DNA of 9,583 nucleotides. Origin: Firmicutes bacterium AM41-11 (lineage in GTDB: Bacteria > Bacillota_I > Bacilli_A > Erysipelotrichales > Erysipelotrichaceae). Location of the stretch: positions 1 through 9,583 of the forward strand of contig QUIQ01000023.1 in NCBI GenBank assembly GCA_003480165.1. Direction: 5' to 3'. The translations under genes and the position numbers were made by a program. Within the stretch, counting starts at the first letter, position 1. Every line of letters begins with the position of its first letter. This document shows, in pieces, positions 1 through 5,794 of the stretch. A model generated the notes under the pieces. The model had not been told where the DNA came from. It worked only from the letters and a program-made list of their open reading frames with translations, and did not search any database.

Positions 1-1
1 A

Positions 2-142
2 AAACTACCTATGGTGCGTGCCATCGTTCTATATACTGGTGAAAAAGTATGGGATGGTGCAAGAAAGTTAAGTGACATGATTCTCGATGAAAAAGATCGT
101 GATTTCTATCGTGAGAAGCTTGCATCTTTGAGTAAGAATTAG
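2..142 (+). CDS. C-terminal end of an Rpn-like (PD-(D/E)XK nuclease/transposase-related) protein, partial
   Basis: The open frame enters from the left edge and ends at TAG 140-142, giving 46 residues. The stretch PMVRAIVLYTGEKVWDG followed by ARKLSDM resembles the conserved segment P-hydrophobic-VLY-G-K-WDG-R-L-DM found in the Rpn family of recombination-promoting nucleases/putative transposases. The catalytic nuclease part would lie upstream, outside the window. Only about 27 residues follow the WDG motif, which is short compared with many family members, so the protein may be a short variant or a truncated copy; this cannot be decided here. A terminator follows directly. The family call rests on one motif, so confidence is moderate. 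Confidence 0.55.
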   Translation, partial: KLPMVRAIVLYTGEKVWDGARKLSDMILDEKDRDFYREKLASLSKN

Positions 143-149
143 ATAGATT

Positions 150-170
150 AGGCCACTTATGTGGCCTTTT
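150..170 (+). terminator. Rho-independent terminator of the Rpn-like gene
   Basis: The perfect stem AGGCCAC/GTGGCCT (150-156 with 161-167) has a 4-base loop TTAT and runs into TTTT. It starts 8 bases after the stop codon at 142. On the opposite strand no T-run follows the stem, so it acts rightward. Confidence 0.85.
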
Positions 171-186
171 GTGTATTCTGAATCAT

Positions 187-212
187 TGAAAAAGGAGGGG
201 CTTTTCCCTCCT
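187..212 (-). terminator. Rho-independent terminator of the leftward unit ending in nanE
   Basis: Read on the minus strand, the 7-bp stem AGGAGGG/CCCTCCT (212-206 with 199-193) has loop AAAAGC and is followed by a T-run. It lies 9 bases beyond the nanE stop. Together with the terminator at 150-170 it insulates the tail-to-tail gene pair. Confidence 0.88.
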
Positions 213-220
213 AGCTGTAT

Positions 221-1600
221 CTATCGGTTGATTCCATCCACAAATCGTTTAGTAATTAATTGTGGACGTGTGATAATTGATCCAACGACAACCGCATAAC
301 ATCCTAAATCCAAAACACGACGTGCTTTTTCTGGTGTATCGATGTTTCCTTCGGCAATGACTGGACGATCTGATTGAGCAATAAAATCACGAATGATTTC
401 AAAATCATTTGCTTGAACTTGAAGATCTTTGCTCTCTTCCGTATAACCAATCAAAGTCGTTCCAATAAAATCAAAACCAATCTCATCCGCATGCTTCATT
501 TCTTCTAATGTAGAACAATCCGCCATCAAAGTTTGTTCTGGATACTTTTGGCGAATTTGTTGCACTAAATCATCCAAAGAAACACCATCCGGTCTAGGAC
601 GTAAGGTGGCATCCAAAGCAATCACAGCAGGTTTCACTGTCATTAATTCATCGATTTCTTTCATCGTTGGCGTAATAAATACGGGATTATCTCCATAAAC
701 TCGTTTAATAATTCCAATCACTGGCAAATCTACCTTTTTTTGAATTTCTGCAATATCCTCCACTGTATTGGCCCGAATACCTGCAGCACCGCCTTCTTTA
801 GCAGCAACAGCCATTCTTCCCATAATATAAGAAGAATGTAAAGGTTCATCTGGCAAAGCCTGACAAGATACAATTAATTGTCCTTTTTTTATTTTCATAG
901 TTTTTTCCTCGATTCGTTTGACCTCTGTCTTAATACGCTTTAAGAGTACATCCAAATCCATGTTCTTTTCAACCCTTGAGTCTAGCGTTTGTAACGCGCG
1001 TACAATCTCATCTAGCTCCTGTTGAACATAGGCTTCTTCTTGTCCCAAATAGTTCTGGGCCGAAGCAATTCCATTGGCACTTGCCTGCTCCATCCAATAA
1101 TTGGCTTGAATCGCATTTCTGTCCAAGCCTCTTCCTTCTTCATAACAGATGGCTAAGTTAAATTGGGCTTGCCCATGACCTAAAACAGCCGCTTGACTAA
1201 ACCAATAAGCCGCTTGTTTCTCATCTATTTGAACACCTATGCCATTATAATAAAGAATTGCGACATTAAACATGGCATCCACAACACCTTTGTTTGCGGC
1301 CATCAAGAAATTACGAAAAGCCTTTCTCTGATTGGTTTTTACACCAAGACCTTCGTAATAATCCCATGCCAAATAATAATATCCTTTTGGCTGTTCCATA
1401 GATGCCAGTTGCATATGAATCATATAGGCATGCAAAGGATTCTTTTCTACGCCCCACCCATGCATATAACATTTAGATACTTCTAAAAAGGCATCCCAGT
1501 TTTTATCGAGTGCAAACCTGGAACAATACCGATACAAAGCATCGTAGTCTTTATTTTGTTTCAAAAGCTTTACGCGCTTTTTTGAATAGCTTTCTTTCAT
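221..1600 (-). CDS. nanE: Sel1-repeat / N-acetylmannosamine-6-phosphate 2-epimerase (NanE) fusion
   Basis: The C-terminal half (residues 235-459) is a full-length NanE, the cytosolic TIM-barrel enzyme that converts N-acetylmannosamine-6-phosphate to N-acetylglucosamine-6-phosphate in sialic acid catabolism. Expected active-site residues are visible: Arg276 (GIRANT), Lys299 (GIIKR), Asp361 (ADCST) and Glu417 (IAEGN). They match by position the catalytic residues I recall for Clostridium perfringens NanE. Residues about 35-185 hold four Sel1/TPR-like repeats of the type Y-G-GV-KA-W-AA-G, a protein-interaction scaffold. Residues about 187-234 are a charged, helical, coiled-coil-like linker. NanE is usually a stand-alone protein of about 225 residues, so the N-terminal extension is unusual. 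The ATG at 1600 overlaps the upstream stop (TAATG) and has AGGAG at 1616-1612, so translation is probably coupled. A second start at 898 with its own ribosome site could give free NanE. No signal peptide or membrane segment is seen. Confidence 0.93.
   Translation of the reverse strand: MKESYSKKRVKLLKQNKDYDALYRYCSRFALDKNWDAFLEVSKCYMHGWGVEKNPLHAYMIHMQLASMEQPKGYYYLAWDYYEGLGVKTNQRKAFRNFLMAANKGVVDAMFNVAILYYNGIGVQIDEKQAAYWFSQAAVLGHGQAQFNLAICYEEGRGLDRNAIQANYWMEQASANGIASAQNYLGQEEAYVQQELDEIVRALQTLDSRVEKNMDLDVLLKRIKTEVKRIEEKTMKIKKGQLIVSCQALPDEPLHSSYIMGRMAVAAKEGGAAGIRANTVEDIAEIQKKVDLPVIGIIKRVYGDNPVFITPTMKEIDELMTVKPAVIALDATLRPRPDGVSLDDLVQQIRQKYPEQTLMADCSTLEEMKHADEIGFDFIGTTLIGYTEESKDLQVQANDFEIIRDFIAQSDRPVIAEGNIDTPEKARRVLDLGCYAVVVGSIITRPQLITKRFVDGINR
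896..910 (-). promoter_or_regulatory. Internal ribosome binding site and ATG for free NanE
   Basis: On the minus strand GAGGA (910-906) lies 7 bases before an in-frame ATG (898-896), exactly where NanE homology begins (MKIKKGQLIVSCQALP). Initiation here would yield a 225-residue protein (221-898), the normal NanE length. The site may be a relic of a once separate gene or an active second start. The sequence supports the site, not its use. Confidence 0.55.
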
Positions 1601-4053
1601 TAGAATAAGTGCTCCTGTTCGAACATTGCCTTTGGTTTTTCGGCATAGATCCGCTCCGTATCCATACTATAATAGAAACCAATCTCGCTTAGCTTTTCTT
1701 GCAGGAGTCTTCGATCAATCGATACACCATACCATTTATATAGATATGAAATGCATCCAGTCAAAGTCATCCGGGGTTGTTCCGCTAATATTTGTAAGAA
1801 AAAAGCACGAATATTTGGCAATTTACTACTTTTCACAAAAATATAATTTCTTCCCAAAGAAAGGATTTGAATCTCTTTTTGTCCCTTCAATAAGGATTTA
1901 TAGAAAGTATTCGACAGTTTGGTTTCTACAATCTTTTTTTGACTCAAATAGGTTTGCGTAAAATACTGATCTTCTTGCACCGTTGAAACAATCTTCTTCA
2001 CAAAATCTTGAAGTTCTTTCTTTGAGATATGTAAGCTTGATAAAGGCAAATACACATTCTTTTCCCATTCAAACAATTCTAATTGTTTTTCCAAACGATC
2101 CATCGTTGAGACAAAACTGCTTAAATTAAAATACCTTGGATCAATATCTTTACTATGAGCAAGGATCCATGTTTCAAAATACTTTCCTGGTGTATTGGGT
2201 TCTTTTAAAATGTATCCAGCATACGATTTATATCCGAGGCGACGAATCACATAAGGATCCATCAACTTTGAATTCAGATGTGCCTTTTCTACTAAAGTCT
2301 GGTAATCTTCTTCAAAATAGAATACTTGGTTCAAGCTTGCCTGCATCTTTTTGAAATCTTCTGATTCCAAAATTTGTTCATCCACCAAATCAATCCGATT
2401 TTCTTCAATATATATTTTAAAATTCCGCCGTAAATACGATACAAAACTACCTGTATCATATCCATACTTATTTGCCATATAACGAGCAAAATCATCTACA
2501 TCAATTGGCGCTTGATTTTGCATTTCCCGTTTGACGATCTCACTTTCTTTACCATCACCAAACTGCAACATCGGCATACGACTAAATTCCATATCATTAT
2601 CATCTAGTTGGTAGCGATCTTTTCCTGTCCGCAATAAAGAATGCAGCTCATACTGGTCACGAATATCGTATTTCTCCATGACATCTAGCGCATCTTCAAA
2701 AATCTTTTTCGTAGAAACAATGGTGTTTTGATAGCGATTGATATGCACTTCGCGCATAATGGAAGTCACCAAATCCCGACTAATTATCCGATAGCGAATT
2801 CCTCGCTTTGCCGAGTGCAATAAATAACCCTGTTTTAAAAGCACACTGATACGAAAACTATTTAAAGCCCAATCATCCATCTTTTCCGGAGCCACTTTTG
2901 CCAGGATATCCGTATACCGTTTTTCTACTTCTTCCTTTTGAAAATAGCCATCAAAGCTTTTACATACAGCTTGTAAAAAAGCATTTTTATCTTCTTTATC
3001 AATCCACATCTCGGATACATACAAATAATTCTCAGTCAGATATGCCTGCATCTTTTTGGCATTTACGACCAGCTCTTTCGCTACTTTTTGGGAAAGAACA
3101 TTTCCACTCAATGCCAGCTTAGGCCCATTCAATTCATTATGGTATTTTTCTTGCAGGTAACCCCAAGTAGGTGGCATGGCTGTTGTGATCGCATAAAAAG
3201 TATCTTCATCCAATTCATACTTCATCAAAAGATCACGATATTGATCTTCTTTCACAACGGGAAAATTTTCAATTTCATTATGAAAAATCTGACTAACTCG
3301 ACTTCGCGTAATCGGGGTTGATAAAGACAGCGCAATACTTTCCATCGTCTTTCCATACAAGCGGTCAACAACAATCCTTTGGGCCAAAGGATCACGCATA
3401 TGATCTAAAACTTCGGATAAAGAAATATGGGGAAAAATAGCTACATTTTTATACGTTTTCCCATCTGTTTCAATTAAACCTTCTCCTTCAAGATCTTCTA
3501 ATAGTTCTTGCAGAAATGTTTCACTGGAGCGCCACAATAAACCTTCTTGAATTTCTTGAAACGTGAACGGGCTATGCGTTCCACGAAAAAAGTCACAAAG
3601 ATCTTTACGCAAAGTTTCCTGCTTGCGGAAATCATGATCTTCCACTAAAGAATGTAAGGCAAAACGACAAGATTCCTTGATTTTTTGACCCGTGTATACG
3701 GAAATATCCAGTTCTTTCGTTATCTGTTCCAAAGATAAAAATAAAAGCACATTTAGTTCAATTTTTCCAAAGATGTAATCCCGAATAATAGCCCGAGATA
3801 AACCATAATTCAAAAGAATATATACACTATTGCCTTCAATGCCCCGCACTCTTTGGATTGACTGACGATGCCGATCAATAATAGACATAATTTTTAAGAC
3901 TTGTTTCATGTCATATAGGTCCTGCATCTTCAGCATCAGAGAATTATGTGATGCTTGAATACTCAAATTAGCATCAATCAGTTCATTGACAATTTGAGGG
4001 CAGTACGAATAATCGCACAGCTTCCAATTTTCTATCCGTTCAACCGCTTTCAT
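1600..4053 (-). CDS. Large protein of unknown function with sigma-region-4-like and winged-helix DNA-binding segments
   Basis: I do not recognise this 817-residue protein as a named family. Residues about 82-135 resemble the helix-hairpin-helix fold of RNA polymerase alpha C-terminal domains (YGLS..II, LSLEQITKELDIS). Residues about 145-205 look like a winged helix ending LEGEGLIETDGKTY. Residues about 218-265 resemble sigma-70 region 4 (DPLAQRIVVDRLYGKT, then an ESIALSL helix and SRVSQIF recognition helix). The rest is charged and helical, and a further winged-helix-like unit lies at about 747-805. No ATPase, nuclease or membrane motif stands out. A role as a DNA-binding regulator or RNA-polymerase-associated factor is inference. 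It is the first gene of a two-gene unit: its TAA overlaps the ATG of the Sel1-NanE gene by one base. The ATG at 4053 sits only about 9 bases below a TATAAT box, so the mRNA may be nearly leaderless. Confidence 0.8.
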   Translation of the reverse strand: MKAVERIENWKLCDYSYCPQIVNELIDANLSIQASHNSLMLKMQDLYDMKQVLKIMSIIDRHRQSIQRVRGIEGNSVYILLNYGLSRAIIRDYIFGKIELNVLLFLSLEQITKELDISVYTGQKIKESCRFALHSLVEDHDFRKQETLRKDLCDFFRGTHSPFTFQEIQEGLLWRSSETFLQELLEDLEGEGLIETDGKTYKNVAIFPHISLSEVLDHMRDPLAQRIVVDRLYGKTMESIALSLSTPITRSRVSQIFHNEIENFPVVKEDQYRDLLMKYELDEDTFYAITTAMPPTWGYLQEKYHNELNGPKLALSGNVLSQKVAKELVVNAKKMQAYLTENYLYVSEMWIDKEDKNAFLQAVCKSFDGYFQKEEVEKRYTDILAKVAPEKMDDWALNSFRISVLLKQGYLLHSAKRGIRYRIISRDLVTSIMREVHINRYQNTIVSTKKIFEDALDVMEKYDIRDQYELHSLLRTGKDRYQLDDNDMEFSRMPMLQFGDGKESEIVKREMQNQAPIDVDDFARYMANKYGYDTGSFVSYLRRNFKIYIEENRIDLVDEQILESEDFKKMQASLNQVFYFEEDYQTLVEKAHLNSKLMDPYVIRRLGYKSYAGYILKEPNTPGKYFETWILAHSKDIDPRYFNLSSFVSTMDRLEKQLELFEWEKNVYLPLSSLHISKKELQDFVKKIVSTVQEDQYFTQTYLSQKKIVETKLSNTFYKSLLKGQKEIQILSLGRNYIFVKSSKLPNIRAFFLQILAEQPRMTLTGCISYLYKWYGVSIDRRLLQEKLSEIGFYYSMDTERIYAEKPKAMFEQEHLF

Positions 4054-4067
4054 ATGCCTTTATTATA
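4054..4067 (-). promoter_or_regulatory. Promoter -10 box for the 817-residue protein gene
   Basis: Minus-strand TATAAT (4067-4062) is followed by AAAGGCAT and then ATG. A start about 7 bases below the box falls near 4055, leaving a leader of only about 2 bases. The AAAGG is just 3 bases from the ATG, too close for a normal ribosome site. No good -35 box is visible; the expected area is taken up by the T-run of the preceding terminator. TTCAACG-type heptamers flank the site at 4039-4045 and 4074-4080. Confidence 0.6.
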
Positions 4068-4081
4068 CAACGGTTCAACGC

Positions 4082-4106
4082 AAAAAAACCAGGCATTCCC
4101 GCCTGG
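4082..4106 (-). terminator. Rho-independent terminator of the deoR-HAD operon
   Basis: On the minus strand, stem CCAGGC/GCCTGG (4106-4101 with 4094-4089) with loop GGGAAT is followed by seven Ts (4088-4082). It starts right at the HAD stop codon and separates that operon from the promoter of the next leftward gene, within 53 bases. Confidence 0.9.
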
Positions 4107-4880
4107 CTAGATCCATCCAAATTTTTCACATGCATAATAGATGCCATCATCCGTATTGGCCTTTGTGACGAAGTCTGCTTTGTCCTTTAATTCTTGACAA
4201 GCATTTCCCATCGCAATTGAAGTCCATTGCGGATCAAACATGACCATATCATTAAAGTCATCGCCAAATACCACAACATCTTCCACTGGCGCATGTAAGT
4301 AATCCATCATATCCATGATTCCTTTATGTTTTTCATCATATTGGTACATCAAGTATTCCGGACGGAAACGTAAGTTGCCCAATAAATCTTTGTGTTTTAA
4401 TTTGTACTCCTCTTCTCTTGGAATAGAAAAATACATCTTATAAATCACATCCAAGGCATCATAATCTAAATTTGGATCAATAATATAATGCGTTGGCTCT
4501 TGTCTTGGTCCACATTGTTGACGGAACTTGTCATCTTTGGCATAAACATCTACAGAATCATCCAACATCAATAGAGCTCCATAGCCTAAGTCCAATTCTT
4601 CTTTTAAAATGGTTTTAGCCTTTTCTAAATCTAGAGGTGTATTGCGAATCAACTCATCGTTGATGACTAAACCGCCACCACCGCAACAAACCATATCATG
4701 TAAGCCTACATTTTCTAAAAAGCCACTTGCCTTATAGTGAGCTCGCCCCGTTGCGATAGCCACAAAATGCCCTTTGGCTTGTAGTTCTTTTAAAGCCACT
4801 CTTGCACTTGGTAAAACTTCACCCGTAGCTTTATCTGTTAGTGTTCCATCGATATCAAAGAAAAAATATTTCTTTTTCAT
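4107..4880 (-). CDS. Cof-type HAD-IIB family sugar-phosphate phosphatase (hydrolase)
   Basis: This 257-residue cytosolic protein has all four HAD motifs. Motif I is FDIDGTLT, with nucleophile Asp9 and Asp11. Motif II is ATGR (Thr44-Arg46). The motif III lysine is probably Lys186, and motif IV is GDDFND (206-211). The layout, with the cap inserted between motifs II and III, and the length fit the Cof/YidA-like HAD-IIB group. These dephosphorylate sugar phosphates or related small phosphoesters; the actual substrate cannot be read from sequence. The gene overlaps the upstream DeoR regulator by four bases (ATGA, 4877-4880), with AGAGAGG 12 bases before its ATG, so the two are co-transcribed and probably translationally coupled. 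Pairing with DeoR suggests a role in clearing a phosphosugar that the regulator senses. Confidence 0.92.
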   Translation of the reverse strand: MKKKYFFFDIDGTLTDKATGEVLPSARVALKELQAKGHFVAIATGRAHYKASGFLENVGLHDMVCCGGGGLVINDELIRNTPLDLEKAKTILKEELDLGYGALLMLDDSVDVYAKDDKFRQQCGPRQEPTHYIIDPNLDYDALDVIYKMYFSIPREEEYKLKHKDLLGNLRFRPEYLMYQYDEKHKGIMDMMDYLHAPVEDVVVFGDDFNDMVMFDPQWTSIAMGNACQELKDKADFVTKANTDDGIYYACEKFGWI

Positions 4881-5644
4881 AATAATTCCAAACCTCTCTG
4901 TTCTAAGCTTCTCCGAATTTTTTCATCGGGTTCTTTCTCCATAATAATTCCCGTAAAATCATCCAATTGCGCATAAGACACATTTCCAGCCATCACAAAT
5001 TTACGCGTTTCCATCATCATATAAGCTTTTTTACAACGATGGAGAACAAATTGTTTGGTAGTCGCATCTTCAATACTGAAGTTATATACCTCTCCTGATT
5101 CTAGATCCAAACCTTCTAAACCCATAAACACTTTATCAAAGTGGAACTGTTCCAGTTGTTGGTTAGTCATCGCACCACTAAATGCATCGCCCTGACGATT
5201 TAAGTTACCACCCACAAACACGAGATTTCTTTGATCTGATTGTGTATACAGTAGAAGAATCTCAATCATATTGGTCACAACTGTTACATTTTTTTTCGTC
5301 TGCAATAAAAGTCGTGCCAATTCCAGATTCGAAGTGGATAGATCAAGATAAATCAAATCACCTTCTTCAATACAAGTTAAAGCTCGTTTGGCAATTTCTA
5401 CCTTATCCGCTTGATTCTTGCCCACACGATGGCGAGCCACAATATCAGTTGAAGCAATCTTGGCACGGATTCGCACCGCACCACCATAGGTCTTTTTTAA
5501 TAGCCCCTTTTTTTGTAAAGCCGTCAAATCTTTGCGGATGCTATCTTCTGTCACATCAAACTTTTTAGCCAGTTCTTTGACTAATACCGAACCTTCTTGA
5601 TTCACTTGTTCAACGATGGATTCTTGTCTTTTTTCTACTAACAT
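4877..5644 (-). CDS. DeoR-family transcriptional regulator
   Basis: This 255-residue cytosolic repressor-type protein has an N-terminal DeoR winged helix (about 5-58: RQESIVEQV, LAKKFDVTEDSIRKDL, GLLKKTYGGAV). A DeoR C-terminal sensor domain follows (about 80-235: IYLDLSTSN, VVTNM, FVGGNL, FDKVFMGLEGLD). Such regulators bind phosphosugars in the sensor domain and control sugar-use operons. I chose ATG 5644 because AGAGG (5655-5651) lies 6 bases upstream. The longer frame from GTG 5677 would start inside the TATAAT promoter box. The usual lysine-bearing D-x-SK loop near the C-terminus reads ETRKF here, a mild divergence. It overlaps the HAD gene by four bases and is divergent from the radical SAM gene, so it could control both its own operon and that gene. 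The effector is unknown. Confidence 0.92.
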   Translation of the reverse strand: MLVEKRQESIVEQVNQEGSVLVKELAKKFDVTEDSIRKDLTALQKKGLLKKTYGGAVRIRAKIASTDIVARHRVGKNQADKVEIAKRALTCIEEGDLIYLDLSTSNLELARLLLQTKKNVTVVTNMIEILLLYTQSDQRNLVFVGGNLNRQGDAFSGAMTNQQLEQFHFDKVFMGLEGLDLESGEVYNFSIEDATTKQFVLHRCKKAYMMMETRKFVMAGNVSYAQLDDFTGIIMEKEPDEKIRRSLEQRGLELL

Positions 5645-5650
5645 ACAAAA

Positions 5651-5672
5651 CCTCTGTGTTGCCTTTATTATA
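5651..5672 (-). promoter_or_regulatory. Promoter -10 box and ribosome site of the deoR-HAD operon
   Basis: Minus-strand TATAAT (5672-5667) predicts a start near 5660, then AGAGG (5655-5651) and ATG 5644, so the leader is about 16 bases. No good -35 hexamer lies at 16-18 bases. A 15-base block covering this box (plus strand 5660-5674) is identical to the one at 4055-4069 before the 817-residue gene. Confidence 0.65.
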
Positions 5673-5697
5673 CACACTTTTTTTAGATTTCCACTTT

Positions 5698-5760
5698 TTC
5701 AACGAGAACACTCCCGTATTTCAGACAATTCAACGCATTTGACCAAGCATTTTTTGACCA
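5698..5760. promoter_or_regulatory. Divergent intergenic region with two pairs of direct repeats (possible operators)
   Basis: The 150 bases between the deoR and radical SAM start codons carry TTCAACG twice (5698-5704 and 5729-5735, 31 bases apart, close to three helical turns). They also carry TTTGACCA twice (5738-5745 and 5753-5760, 15 bases apart). The repeats lie upstream of both promoters, where a local DeoR-type or other regulator could bind. Binding is inference; short repeats in AT-rich DNA can be chance. Confidence 0.35.
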
Positions 5761-5772
5761 TTCCACCTAAAC

Positions 5773-5787
5773 TATAATTCTAGGAGG
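5773..5787 (+). promoter_or_regulatory. -10 box and strong ribosome binding site of the radical SAM gene
   Basis: TATAAT (5773-5778) is followed after three bases by AGGAGG (5782-5787), 7 bases before ATG 5795. If the TATAAT is the true -10, transcription would start within the ribosome site. The nearest TTGACC is only 13 bases upstream, too close for a standard -35. The ribosome site is secure; the promoter is less so. Confidence 0.55.
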
Positions 5788-5794
5788 AATATTT

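Noticed and set aside
976..1486. Two plus-strand open frames opposite the Sel1 part of the nanE fusion
   Set aside because: Both lie antisense to a convincing repeat protein, have no ribosome sites and show no domain pattern.
221..4053. A complete sialic acid (nan) operon
   Set aside because: Only nanE is present; no lyase, kinase, transporter or sialidase gene is seen in the window.
5182..5568. 128-codon plus-strand open frame opposite deoR
   Set aside because: It is antisense to a clear DeoR coding region, lacks a ribosome site and a recognisable protein pattern; a shadow frame.
5645..5677. Longer N-terminus for the DeoR protein starting at GTG 5677
   Set aside because: It would place the start codon over the TATAAT box with no ribosome site. 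The ATG at 5644 has AGAGG at 6 bases and begins where DeoR homology begins.
5738..5760. True CtsR operator
   Set aside because: The GGTCAAA heptamers are 15 bases apart start to start rather than 10, so the site does not fit the known operator; kept only as a direct repeat.
5754..5778. Standard sigma-A promoter with TTGACC and TATAAT before the radical SAM gene
   Set aside because: The spacer is 13 bases, too short for a normal -35/-10 pair.
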